A stretch of 64,000 bases of DNA. It comes from Streblospio benedicti (Eukaryota > Annelida > Polychaeta > Spionida > Spionidae). Location: positions 17,722,418-17,786,417 of the forward strand of contig CM032662.1 in assembly GCA_019095985.1 (NCBI GenBank), in the 5' to 3' direction. Below the pieces are notes generated by a model that ran no database searches, was not told the DNA's origin, and saw nothing but the letters and a program-made list of their open reading frames with translations. A program made the translations under genes and the position numbers. This document shows positions 36,306 to 49,200 of the stretch, piece after piece. The first letter of the stretch is position 1. Every line of letters begins with the position of its first letter.

Positions 36306-38104
36306 AGTGTTATGCATTTAAAAAAGAGAAATGACTGTACTTTTATACTAAAATAAAAAAAACAAGCACATTTTGAGAAATTTTTTATCTCCAGAAAGTC
36401 TCGTACTTACAGTCCATTACCAATGTCCTGCAAATTGAGCTTCTATAGTAAAAAATTGACGAAACCTTGTCACCAGTGTTGAAAGAATATTAAAAGTCCT
36501 TACAATGTGTATATTATCGCAACCGCGAACTTTACCAGTCTTATTGTCTGTGAGTAAACCCAACAAAACACACTAGCTAGAAATATGGTCATGCCATACC
36601 CTTTCTTGCTGCATTATGGATGAAAGGGAACTTAAAGTGCAAACGCACTTTCTTTTATTCCTTTCGGAAATGTAGGGATTTTATTCTTTTGTGGGATTTG
36701 AATGCTGCATAGTTTTACAGTGTAAGGTTTTTCGTACGCTGGTGAGAAATGTGAATGTGAACCAGATGTGAATGATCGGTGCCCGTTAACACATAGCTTT
36801 AGGACCTCGCTGTTGTTGGTGCAACGTCTCGGTTTGGACATGTTGATCTGCATCCATGCACGTAATTAATTTACTCATTATTAGATCCCAATTTGCTGAT
36901 TTCAGATTATAACCTTTTTATGGACACCGTAGCTCACCAGCAGGAAATACTCACCAGTCACCAGTCTTGTTATATATACAACTCCACTCCACGACATAAA
37001 ACACGGAATCCACGACATATCAACTCCATTGGTTGCTGGGACATGGAATAAGTCCAGCTAGCTAAAGCCGCTGTCTAGAACCATACGACACCAAACACAG
37101 TAGCCTGTACAATCATAATTCTTTATAGGTCCAGATGACAACTAGTAGGCCTACCACCTGATTATCTATTACGAATACAAATATTACATATGCAGCCTTC
37201 TAAAACTTACCGCGCAATAACTGATGATCATTAGCAAAAATAGCGGTCAGTGGCAAGCAACATGTGGATCACTCAAAAGTACGGCCAACCAGGCGAACGT
37301 TAATATAAATCCCATTATGGTGGCTTAAGATAGCTATAAGAATCAGCTCGAGTATACTTGTACGCGCACTCTCGTCAAGAGCCTGCACACTCGTGGTACT
37401 TACCCTTTGGGGGCTTAACCCGGGTTAACCAACTGATAAGTTACATTATCAATAAAGGGCACTACATCTAAAACGTGTCGTCTCTAACTTTAATGGTGTA
37501 GGCCTATGGACAAATATGGCTAACAGTTGACTAATTATATTATCATAAGGGCACAGTACAGACTAATAACATCTACAAATGGTGCGCTATGACAGGTTTA
37601 ATGAAGACAGAATGAATCACGAGTCTCCTTCAATATAGTGTTTGCTGTATTCATAATACCGCTGCGTGTCTCATCATTCAACATTATAAACATGCGTGAC
37701 AGTAAAACAAAAGGACTGCAGTGATGTTGTAACATCATACATAATGCAATGCACGGTTGTTTAGTGCGAAGCTTGTGGAGAGGTGGAGGAAGTGTGGAGC
37801 CGTCAGTCATAATGGACGTCACATTAACTTTTCAAATCACAGATACGTTGTAAAATAACTAGAAAGTTTCTGTTTAGATATCCAGTGCGCAGAATATGTT
37901 GCACTAGACTAGGTATAAGTTTCCCTTATTGCTACACACACCTTGTAGGAATTTGTTTGTTAAGTTATTATGGCCGCTATACGATTAGGGATTCCACACT
38001 CTTATCTAGTAGTGGAGAGAGACCTGACTAGGTTCAGTTCACCTGATAGTCGACGGTCGGACGACACCGAAGCATCCCTCATTTCACTGATTCTACAGAG
38101 GTTG

Positions 38105-38262
38105 GCCGGTGGCCGAAAAAGACGAATGGGAGATTTCAAGGAGCTGGGATGTGGGAAAAATGTGTGGGGTGTGAAGAAAGGCAAAACATCTAGGGATGTG
38201 GAAAATAAGGCAAATCAATAAGGGTGTGGGATTTGGACCTTGTACACCCTCTACACTCCCCA
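38105..38262. repeat. Purine-rich unclassified repeat, copy A
   Basis: The stretch is built of loose units such as gggatgtgggaaaa and gggatgtggaaaataaggc and ends gggtgtgggatttgg-ccttgtacaccc. The same vocabulary and a similar end occur at 58787-59235, so I take it as one repeat family. The class is unknown. Confidence 0.5.
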
Positions 38263-40290
38263 ATTTCACGTAGCGGATGCTAGCTCCAGATGCTCCAAAA
38301 GACGTCAGGAATAATAAAACGATATTATCAGCCTTTTTGTGTTGCCTTGTGTGCATGTTTTGCGGCCAAAACTTCTGGAATTCCGCTGGAATGGATGAAA
38401 AAGCAGACTCGTGGGACCATTAGGAATTAGCACACTGCTACATTTAAGCAGAAAGACCTTACGATGATCAAGTTGGCCCTGCAGACGACCCAGAAATGAA
38501 AAAAAAGATGATCCAAATAAACAACTCACTACTCCAAAATGGAAGCCCACAAGCAGGAAAAATCAAAATCACTGCTCCAGAGAACTATATTTGGGCCAGA
38601 AACAGGCGAAATTGTGTCGTCTCCTCCTGGAAGACAGCATTAATCATGGAGTATCGTGAACAACCCATCTGTTGGAACAGATGCTTCTCTTTCATGCTTC
38701 CATTGCTTTAGATTGTAATGGCAATGACGGCAGTTACGATTTCATCCGTCAACCATCAACCATACATTCTCCCAATGCAGCAGAGGAGACCACTCGCGCA
38801 CGTCTCACAGTCAAACAAAAAGACCCAGAACCAGTCAGAAGTGCGCCATTCCCAACCGAACCAGCCAGATCACTCCAAAATTGAGGCCAGAACCCCCCCC
38901 CAAGACCCCCCCCACACACACACATCGAAATGACTGTAGGCTTCTGGAGCCTACTTGGCCACGTGGTGCTGGCTTCGGCTAAGTGAAATGGGGGTCGGGT
39001 GGGGTGTAAGCGTGAGGTTTGCCCCTGTGTGCGGGCCACTGGTGGGCCCCTGTTCCGTATAGTCTCCAATTTGTTCACAATACGCACAACAAGTGCTCTT
39101 ATATGTCACGAAGAAAAATCTATCCACTAAACGAGGTGGTGAGGTCGAGTCTAGCCTTGACAGTGTGACCCAGTAGAATGGACGCAATGGTCGTAAAACC
39201 CATCTTCAGCTATGTCCAAATACATGTTCTGGTAAGTCGTATGCTTGAAACGCGAAAGCTGTGTGAGAGATTATACATCAATCTATGTTTCTATACTGCT
39301 AATTAATTTCTATCAAGGACAATTAAGATCTGTCAGATGTAACAACTTTTGAGAAGACAATTTAACGGTGACAATCATATATCTACAAACATTTCCAAAA
39401 GAAGACGTTCTCTCCAAGGGGAAGATAAATGTCACTTGAAGAAATTGAAATTTCTATCTACATCTATATCGCAGTAGCCGTGACAGCTGCATACGTAGGC
39501 CGGAAATGAACGCACAACATCAGGAAATTACTTCACTACATTTTAAGACAGTATCACCAATAAAGAGGCTTCCCAACGTCACTGATCAGTCTTATACTCA
39601 TCAAAATGGCGAGTTCAATGACGAAAGATTGGGTCGGAAATACCGACCATTATATACACGAGAGAAGAAGCACAATGTAGCACAACGGAAATAATTCTCA
39701 TATTGTTGATAGGCCTATTTGTCCAAAGATGATTTGCATATTGGGGTTACTCTTGCACATGATTGATTGAGTCTGGCCTGCAGTACACCTTGCTGTCACA
39801 ATGTGTGGCATACACCAACTGTAATTGCCATATACGAAAAGGCCACTTTGAATCATGCATAGGATCTTTCAGCTCCATCACCCTTAATCTTCTCAAATCT
39901 CAGTGCGCCAGTGCAAAAAAGCGAACTGCTCTTTTGTATAATGTCGTCCTTGAGGAAGTATGAGCAAATTGCATTTCACTTTTAGAATTGAGCTTAACTA
40001 ATGATATCTTCATATTGTTATTCAAACTTAAAGAATGGGATGGCATATTTACTCGTAGATCACGTGCAGTGAATACGGCGTATTCTTCTTGTAAGGGTCT
40101 TCATAACATTCATTCTGATAAATCACATCTCAATATACCATTATATTGAAATAACCACTGATATATCAACACCTTAATACAAACACATCAAATGCTTGTA
40201 ATTACTCGCAACATGATGACATGATCCCAGGTCCAATATGTGTAGTTGTGTACACCAAATATGTAAAATATGTGTACACCAAATATGTGA

Positions 40291-40560
40291 AAAAAAGAAG
40301 AAGAAGAAGAAGAAGAAGAAGAAGAAGAAGAAGAAGAAGAAGAAGAAGAAGAAGAAGAAGAAGAAGAAGAAGAAGAAGAAGAAGAAGAAGAAGAAGAAGA
40401 AGAAGAAGAAGAAGAAGAAGAAGAAGAAGAAGAAGAAGAAGAAGAAGAAGAAGAAGAAGAAGAAGAAGAAGAAGAAGAAGAAGAAGAAGAAGAAGAAGAA
40501 GAAGAAGAAGAAGAAGAAGAAGAAGAAGGAGACGACGAAGAAGAAGACGAAGAAGAAGAG
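40291..40560. repeat. (GAA)n trinucleotide repeat, about 80 pure units
   Basis: AAG/GAA units run uninterrupted to about 40528, then become imperfect with gac interruptions to 40560. The gene's sense strand reads TTC. A 17-bp duplicate gtgtacaccaaatatgt occurs twice just before it (40247-40288). Poly-Ser, poly-Arg and poly-Lys reading frames over it are artefacts. Confidence 0.97.
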
Positions 40561-40615
40561 TTAATTTTGGGGTGGGCCGGCAGGTCGCTCATGAGTTGGA
40601 GCCATTATCTTGTCA

Positions 40616-40627
40616 CACGTGACGTCA
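40616..40627. promoter_or_regulatory. Overlapping E-box and CRE (CACGTGACGTCA)
   Basis: CACGTG at 40616-40621 overlaps the full palindromic CRE TGACGTCA at 40620-40627. They lie in a CpG-bearing stretch (40570-40700, with a gcggcggcgg run) right after the GAA repeat, in the PAS intron. A regulatory role is inferred from the motifs only. Confidence 0.35.
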
Positions 40628-43600
40628 TTAGCCACCAAGAAAATGCACATCAGGAATACGGACGGAAGGGGGCGCTCATGGCGGCGGCGGTGTGAGACGG
40701 GAATATCGATGTATGTTACGGCTATTTCTGACAACTTCAGCTCTTTAGCACATGATTATGCAGCGCATTTCTGCTGTTGAATCTTGCATTACGACACAAG
40801 CACCAGTCTGACAGCCGTGAATGTCCATCCTCGACTCTTTACAGTGAGGCAGGAGATGAAAATACATGGTAGAAAAGATAAATGCAACTTTTAAAAACGA
40901 AATTGCGAAGAGACATGACGCTAATTGGCAATGGCTGCAATATCACAACTGACTCGGCTTTGGCTTCAATAGCAGTATACCATGCCGTAGCTTCCGTGAA
41001 TCTCTAATTTGCTACAAATAGGAGAAGGCACCAGCACACTAAAAGTCGAATCATCAGATATAGATAAAGAGAGTAACACCATGCAGGCTACTGTTATAAA
41101 GGAAGCTATTCTTTCAACACTGCAGGGTCTTTCACATTATTTCATATGCGTACTATATCTATAGAAAATGAGTGGCTTATTTCAGTTGATTTTAGATGTG
41201 CTTATCAAAATTCTATTCAAAGACGCTGTTGTTTTATGTTCCACTTAAAAAGTAGTCATCGTTAGTATATACAATGATTCCCCGTCGCTGCGTTTACTTT
41301 GGGGGGGGGGCAAAATCATTAATCATTCGGATCAGAGCAAATGGGTATTGATGAGAAGCTAGTATTTGTATAACAGGCTAAACTCAGACCAAAATCCAGG
41401 ACAAAGAATGCAATTTGCATCTAGAGGATAACATTGTGTTTTGAGACGGAAGCTGAGTCTGGTCTTGAGACTGACAATGTGTGTGATGAAACGTGTAGGA
41501 GACTGAGGAAAGTTAATATATCTCTCAAAGGTCCAAGACAGCAACATAAGAGTATTATTTATGTTACCAACAATATGTTTATAAATTTACTGTTACTATT
41601 GGAATACTGAACGTCCATGTTTGAAACCATTCGAGTACAAAAAGATTCGAAGATGACCATTTCATATAATCCGTTTCCACATTGGTTTGCTATAAAACGA
41701 CACAGTTCCTCTAAAGTGGCGACAATTGGGGCAAATAGAAGTACAGTAAGTATTTGCATTAATCAAAATATTATTGAGTACATATATGCCACGTGTGATC
41801 AACCGTCAATGTCCATGTCCTGTCACATTAACAGCTGCATGTAGCAGCATAACGTGCTTACAGCATACACACCAAACCCTGACATTTGGCTAAATAACCA
41901 TAACATTTACATATGACACCTTCGGCTAGATAACAACATTGGAAGGACTGCTGCATAAGAGGATGGTAGTGCTGTTGACGTTGCTGCTGCTGCTCCTGTT
42001 GATGTTTCTGTTTTGGTGTTACTGCTGCTGCTTCTGCAACTTTGATGACCTAATAACTTTCTCTACTTCATTTGTACCTTTTTAAAATAATGTATAAACT
42101 ATACCGTGATTGCATGAACTTCCTGAAGCAATAACGCCCGGGATATAGTTTGCATTATCAAAGAGGATGTTCATGGAAAGATAACTCCATCAACTAATGT
42201 CGTAATTCATCAAACATAAAAGAGCGTCTTTATACTTCAAGCAACACCCCTAATGCCATGCAAATCTACAATGTCGCTGTTTACAACAAAGGACATATTA
42301 TTTTTGATGCTGAGCCTTCAAAACATCTTTGTAGCATTTCCCCTCATCAGAAATCACACTAACCTAGATGGTGGTTACGCAGTTAGGAAAAGATATGGAC
42401 TCAACTCTACAAAATACGTTTATACAGGCAGTTGCAAAGCAAAGCACAACATGTGATTTGATACAGAAGCGACTGAGAATCTTGACATACAATAAGAGTT
42501 TTAGGCCACCAAACACTCCTAATATCTCGTACCCTTATCATCAATACAGTGCCTTGTCGACGCAAGACAAAGTATGCAAATGCCTGGCCAGATTACTATG
42601 AATACATCCATGTGCCTCCTGCCTCGTCAATGTGTTTAATGTTGTAAGTTACGCTACGTCTAAAGTGCTCAACATGAGATGTAATAGGTATTGAGTTAAA
42701 AAATGTCCTAGAGGACAAAGCCTCCAGACCCCAACCTTCAGAACGAGGCCATTCAGAAAGGACACCACACAAAGGGTTCCCTTCATTGCGGCTCAGACAT
42801 GTTTGATAATCTTGCCTCTGTGCCTTTGCAAACCTCGCCTTTAGTTCATTTATCAAAAGGACGTATCAATCAAACCAATCTCAGGCAAAACCAAAACGTC
42901 CTCTGTCAGTGAAATTCTCTGTTTAGAGGTTGCATTTAAACGTCAGCATGTAGCGCTTGGATGAAGTGACGTGCATCCAGCCGCCAAAACCAAACACAAT
43001 CTGTATTCATTACGCCATAAAACAAGCGTCCATTTCAGTCAGCAGCCTTTCTAGCCAAGCTTTGCCAAAGAAAAGTGGCGCTCCTACCTTAGGCTTTGAG
43101 TGACACGGGCCTCTTAAAAAGTGCCAATGTTTTCTTTCCATTAGGCCGCTTTCATGTGTCAGTCGACTCAATTTTCAAAAGGCATTGACATTTGGCAACT
43201 TCATATTTTCGCCTGAAGGTGGATGTGACTGCTTTTTGCGAAATTACCCATCATCACGCCACGAGATGTTCATATTTCAGGCGCACGTCCGGCGTGATGC
43301 TTGACAGACAGCGGCTGTGGCCGGGCAAGGTCGCCGAGGGAAGGGGGAGTGGGCGAGTGGGGTAGGAAGGAAGCCCGTCGTAGAAAAGGAGGCCGAAGTA
43401 GAGGGTCTGGTGGGGAGATGTCTTAAGGTAAATAACGTAGCTGTGTGGCTGCATAAATCAAATACACGCGCAAACATGTCTAGAAAATAGTTTCAACTAT
43501 TTCTTCTCAAAATACATTGCTCTCCAAACCTACTCTACTGGTGAAAGTCTCAAATCACGATAGCATCTCAAAATAAGCAGTTTGTCGCTTGCGGCCATTG

Positions 43601-45174
43601 ACAATTTTCTAATCACGTTTTTAAAAAGTGGGTTTGGGATTGACCAAGCCAAACCCAAACGCCTCTCTGCCCACGCAGCCAAACTGTGCATTAACGCGCC
43701 CCTCGACACTGTAACAGACAAAAGCATCATCCTTCCTCTAAAAAAATGGCGCATTCATTATTGAATGTGACACGGCCATTTGTAAGCCGATACACCCACG
43801 TGCGACCAGCACATACATCTCGCGTACGTCTCACAGTCAGCCCGCTCTTTTGCCCTGTGAAATTAGACGCTTCATGATGCATGGCCGATCATGTACTTCC
43901 GGTTATGTCTCCAACATTCTCCCCTCCACTCCAGCAGAGTAAATGTCTGAGCGTTACCTCCCGCCTGCCGTGTTTGCACTGCTCTCCAACAACATTCATT
44001 GCAGTTGTCTAATTGAATATCAGCGTATTTTGTCCCATGGTGCATTAATAGATCACAAACTGTGATAACATCCTGCAAATATAATTGCTGGTAATATGCC
44101 TAGGTTTATTCAATGGGGAGTTTATGATTGATACCCATACTACCAGCTTGTCATGTATTCATTGTCCCACAACTTTGGTGCTCTTCATAGCCTCGTTATC
44201 GCCAACTTGTTGACCTACAACACAGCATATCATGATATAATTGAGTTTTCTCAACAACCGCCAATTGAACTCGTAACACCACGTGCCAGTCCATAACATT
44301 AACTACTTAGCACGTGACAACGATTACACATACGGTGTACACTAGCTGTTATGATTAACTAGCCACTATAAACCTTTATTCTGCCCTGCAGCTGAAGCAG
44401 TCTTTGTGACCTTTGTGAATGGGGAAATTTCGTTTAATGATGATCATATCCCCTCTTCATCCACTTCAATCATTTTGTCAGAGCAAAAAAATAAAAGGAA
44501 AAGAGAGAGAGATTGACTTCTGCGAAAAAAAGTTGATGAGAAAATTGGTCTGCCTTTGACACTCGTCCCTTGACTCTTTACACCCAGTTCTGTCGCAGCA
44601 CTGACAGTCTAAATAGCCGTATGAATTGGGTGTACTATATATGTGGACTATATTTGTTAACTCTTAAATATTAAGTACAGGTCAGGCGAGTCATGCTCCC
44701 CGGGGTTGAGAAGGATATATGACAAGGATGCCAATGACCTGGTGTAAACAGTAGCGGGCAGCTATTAGAATAGATAGAGACGAACATTTTCCTATATCTA
44801 CCCATTATCTCACGCCAAGTCAACAGTAATTATCATGTACAAATGTAATGATACATATAATAGGTAAGTCGGGAATCCTGCCCCTTTTATCTTTTAAGAA
44901 GTTCATAGTAAGAAGCATTTTACTCACTCCAATTGAAAGATAAAATACAATATTGTTGCAGTACACATTCAAAGTGGGTAACTAATGGTTACTACTAATA
45001 ATTTCATTCCTTTCTGTCAACAGGTAGCACTTATTATCAAGGGAGACGCAATCCAAATTGCTAATAAATACAACGTTCACGAACATGAACTTTACTTCAC
45101 TTGCGCTTGGGACAGCTCGACAATGTATGTGTGAACGAGTAATACGCCGTATCAAATCAATCGTAATCACTCAC

Positions 45175-45405
45175 CATTCTTCTTGTAGAATTTAATCTCT
45201 GTTTTGAGCTCCTCCTGCATGTCGAGGGCTTCTTCAATCTTGCGTGTTTCCGATGGCGGGGTTTCATCGCCGTAAAGGAACTTGCAGGCACATGGTTTGG
45301 ACATGACCTGGGCCCGAGCGAAGCCCGTGACTTCACAGAAGCCATCTGAGCAGTACACGATCGGGTGGCCCTGGGCTTGGGCGTTCCCCAGCACAAAGTT
45401 TGAAT
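45175..45405 (-). CDS. Elk: ELK channel exon: PAS domain, first part
   Basis: The exon encodes residues 1-78 of the visible protein, from S-N-F-V-L-G-N-A-Q through [14 protein letters not shown] to E-I-K-F-Y-K-K-N-G. This is the first two thirds of the KCNH PAS (eag) domain, which sits in the cytoplasm and slows deactivation by contacting the CNBHD. The acceptor follows an 11-T pyrimidine tract ending in cag, and the donor is GTGAGT. The first two bases (AT) complete a codon begun in the preceding exon; in KCNH8 that residue is His of T-H-S-N-F. The exon ends in phase 1 and joins in frame to 26930. The first coding exon was not found upstream. Confidence 0.95.
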
Positions 45406-46286
45406 CTGAAAAAAAAAAACAGAGAAGAAAGCCATTAGATAATGTGTGCATTATTACTGCGTGATTATATATGACAATGTTGAAGATGTTGCTGTTGCTG
45501 ATGCCGCTTTCGTCCATGTTGATGGTGATGTTGACTGAGTTATACGACAAACTATGATTCTTTTCCAGATGTCCTTCTGAAATGCATTTACCATATCGAG
45601 TAGTGACATATGTATTATATTAATGTGATTCTTGCACTTTCTGTAACAATAATAGAATAATTACCATAGGCAAATACAGCAATCTATAAGCTCCTTGCCA
45701 TTTACTTATATATTTATGTTGTTATTTCAGCTACTTCTACAAGTTTTAAACAACATTAACATATGACTCCCGCTTATATATTATCATTATTAACAGTTTA
45801 TGAGGCTAAAGCACACTGATCAAAACACATTACACAAATGATATTTACTGATATTATGTATAACATATTTAAACGTTGCAACTTGATATGAAGAGACATG
45901 TCATTTACTTTAGTGTTTAGGGAAGGTTCGGAGTAGGGCTGCTGAGTTACGTCATAATACGGAATTGAGGAATGTATATACATATATTTTTTATTTGGGT
46001 AAGTTATCAACAAATAATCTGCAGGTGGAATATAAAATGGCAATGTCGTGTCTATTCTAAATGGCAGAATCTTACTACTTTCCACAACCATCAATTCCCA
46101 CCCCGCAAGAAAATCAATTAACCGACCCCTACGTTTCTAAAGTAATGGCAATACAATGTACTTAGGATGCCATCTAAAGTCTGCAGATCACATAGTAAAG
46201 GTGATATCAACTTCTAATCCTGTAACAACTTTTCCATGTCACTCACTTTATCAACTTTGACCCCATAAGAAAAATTCCGACTGCAA

Positions 46287-46296
46287 GTCACGTGAC
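46287..46296. promoter_or_regulatory. GTCACGTGAC palindrome (CLEAR-type E-box)
   Basis: This is the second exact copy of the 10-bp palindrome in the window; the first is at 11687. It lies about 0.9 kb upstream of the first PAS exon. Function is inferred from the motif only. Confidence 0.3.
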
Positions 46297-49200
46297 CTTA
46301 TGTCCACGTCCACATATGGGCAAATCAAATCAGAGGCAGATTAATCACTCCGGGGAAACATGTCAGAATATGGCCCTTTTTCCTCTTTGACCCAAAGTGT
46401 CAATGAATCGGGTTGAGAATTACATTATGGAGGGAAACTGGCCAAGTAATATAATATTGTGTCACTTCCCAAGCAGAATAACAATGCTGTTATGAGTGGC
46501 GCACGGGTCTGCACAAACAGTCCGTCATTCGCTGGACACGTGCACTAGCACTCTGGCGGGATCAGGATTTAAGTAGATTAGGCAAGCAGACGCCATTGAC
46601 ACATGATGGTCATGGGGGCAGCGACGTGAGAGTTTATTAGATAATGGATTTTATCACTGCTGTGTTAACATACTTGAGATGAGCTTTTCTGTACCCACTT
46701 TTTGAAAAAGATAGTTCTTTGGTGTGATGACAAAGAGTAGTCTTAGAGCCACTTGTTTTCAGTGTATCAATTTGCTGTCACACCATTCAACAGTTATATT
46801 GCAATTGTTAATATCATATGCTAATTTTAAAAAAGTAAGTAACGATAGCATGCATATGGATAACTGATAATTAAAAAAACAAACTCAGCTATATGTTAAG
46901 AAAGGCCATAATGTTTTGAAATTGCAGTATTTTGTGTGCACAGCATAAATAATGATGCACACCCCATAAAGGATCTCTATGGTGACGCCAAGAGAGTAAT
47001 GCATTGTACACTTTGCTACGAGTGTAAATGTCAATGGATCTTATTACCATACCGTGGTCAATGTATATGTCTGGGAATGCTATTTGCATACCACGAACAA
47101 GTTTGTATGATGTAACTAATGATTTGGGGATGTTAAGACCCAAACATCAAAGTGCACCTCTTGTCAATATTTCTGTCTGACAATTACTGAATGACCTACT
47201 GACACAGTTTATAGTCAGTAGAACAGGAAATATAGAGATGGAGGATAAAATAGATATATAAAAGAATAAGTGAGCCATACACCAGTTTTCTTATCACTGA
47301 CACAATGGAATATTTATGTACGATCGTAGTACCCAAGGTGGTGTTTGTCAAGGTGTCTCAAAATAGTTACTATAATTTTACTCGCACGTGGTGCAGCCTC
47401 GATCAATTAAAGCTCCGTGATGCTACGGCGTGGCAGAAAGAAATGATAAAGGCTGATACTGTTTGTCTACTTTCCCACAGAATGCAATTGTTTGTAGCCA
47501 CCTGCTGGTTTTAGACAGGAACTACGATTAGAAAAGAAATGTATAGGGAACATAGTTGATGTGCATATATAACACAATGGGTACTAGAAATCAGGCATGA
47601 ATATTCTAAAAACTGAGCGTGGTGGTTGTATTGTATACAGAGCATCAAAATAGTTGTTGTTGAATTCTCAGGGCCTCGTTTAGTAACAAAATAACTATAA
47701 CCCAATTTGTTCACCGTCTTTCATTGTTGAAATAGCACATGTTTAAAATAAAAACAATCACATCTATATTTCCGCATGTTGCTGTTCAATCGTCATCTTT
47801 CTCCCCGTGTTTACCAGGCCGTCTGTTAGTGATGTATTTTCCCATTACTTTGCATACATGTTCACCGACCCCACTTCTTTGCACACATAATTTTACAGTA
47901 AATTCCACGCTGTGCTTCGCAAGTCTTGTGTTAATTAAAATGTGCGGTTCAACAAGAATACTTATTTCCTGTGACACGTAGGATTCCAAAATGTTCGGCT
48001 CATGTGCGGTCCACGTGATCATACGGAAAAGTCGGTCGGTAAGTGGGTTCATCAGCGGTGTACTTCGACATATTTCAATCAGACGGGGATAAATGGTAAT
48101 TATTGGGTAGAAACCCTATTATTGGACTGCAAATCTGGGTTCAGTCGGATGATACATACAATAATTGACTATTGTGTAGGGATGTTGAACTGTCTTGCAT
48201 CATGACTTGATGTTTAAACGATAGAACATATTATAGCATTGGCTTAATTGGTATTGATATGAAGAATGTAATATCACCAGATTTCAACTAAAACAGCATT
48301 GATTTTTTTAGCTGCAGACGAACCAACCAGAGTAGGGCATCTCGTTCTATTCAAGAACGGTTGATAGAATTATGAACATTTTCATAAAAAACAAAACAAA
48401 AACAAAAACAAATAAACGACTATGTGAGAATGAGAAAAACTGCTGTATTCTTCATCCACTCTTATTTTTAGGTTTTACCATACCCAGGTATTTGCTACTC
48501 ATATGCTCATGAATACTAAAAATATGAATAACCCAATTTTCAAGCCATTACATTGCGTACGCATTCACATAGAAATCTTCAAAGCGTTTTATATATTCTG
48601 ATAAGAATAATCTCCTACAGCAGAGGCTATTATTAGGATGACAACATCTTCTCCGAAAAGAAAACCTTGCAAATAATCCTCTCAGCTGCAAGGTAAGATT
48701 TGAAACCAAAGAAATGAGATAGCATAAGATTAGACGAGCAAAACTCAACCTCCAATTATGCGGTGTGTATGTGCTAACAGGTTGTTTGTTGCGGTCCGTG
48801 TTGGTAATAGACATTTACGAATGTGTGAAAGGGTGTTGGGGTAATTTGAAGCCACTTTGTCATACATTTAGGTAGTTGTATGATGAATTCAGGCAGTCTG
48901 CTGCCTCATCGTTTGCCTTGTCTATTGTGTCTACAGTGTAGTGTAGGACAATTGGAGTACAATAGAAAAGTCAAAATTACCGTTTCCCTGGCAGGCGAGG
49001 TACAAAACACTGATCGGTAGAATCTTTTTGAACACATGTTGCATTCGCAATTGTGACAAAACTGTATAATTGCATGGACACACTTTTTCGGAAGCAAAAA
49101 CTATTGTGATTGCCACGTTAATTGGTGCAAATATTGTTATCACTTGCTAGGGACGTGACGTAGTTTCCTGGTATTTAACGGGAGATAATCACCAGCCGGC

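Larger units (their letters stand above)
26931..45174 (-). other. 18.2 kb intron inside the PAS domain
   Basis: This intron separates the two PAS exons. The donor is GTGAGT and the acceptor ends tattttcag. I found no coding exon in it; the phases of its flanking exons fit directly. It contains a (GACC)n tract, CpG-richer patches near 27880-28050 and 34740-34830, a foldback element, a 100-base gap, a LINE fragment, a G-rich tract, a purine-rich repeat, a GAA repeat, a CTG-rich patch near 41965-42040, and repeat-free low-complexity-free stretches (42600-44600) that could be regulatory. The rest shows nothing I can assign. Confidence 0.85.
2855..45405 (-). other. Elk (KCNH3/4/8-like): Partial ELK-type (KCNH) voltage-gated K+ channel gene, 14 internal exons
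   Basis: This is the span of all recognised coding exons of one minus-strand gene. The exons total 2099 nt and join in consistent phases into 700 residues. Domain order is PAS (about 1-118), low-complexity linker (about 119-240), S1 (from about 247), S2, S3, S4 (about 350-366), S5, pore with filter S-V-G-F-G-N (453-458), S6, C-linker and CNBHD (about 577-700). Residue 1 is the split codon at the start of the first visible exon. The GFG filter places it in EAG/ERG/ELK. The match of the PAS ([20 protein letters not shown]) and of the R-S-R-A-V-L-Y-H-L-S-G linker to KCNH8/KCNH4 indicates ELK. The protein should form tetramers in the plasma membrane and pass K+ on depolarisation. The N-terminal cap and distal C-terminal tail are missing from the window. 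Confidence 0.95.

Noticed and set aside
36630-36853. 73-codon minus-strand open frame near the LINE fragment, considered as more LINE protein
   Set aside because: It shares no reverse-transcriptase or endonuclease motifs and is not colinear with the fragment.
40188-40622. Poly-Ser, poly-Arg and poly-Lys open frames
   Set aside because: They are all translations of the GAA repeat.
42596-42856. 86-codon minus-strand open frame
   Set aside because: No recognisable domain, no splice sites that fit the channel gene, and the sequence looks more like non-coding regulatory DNA.
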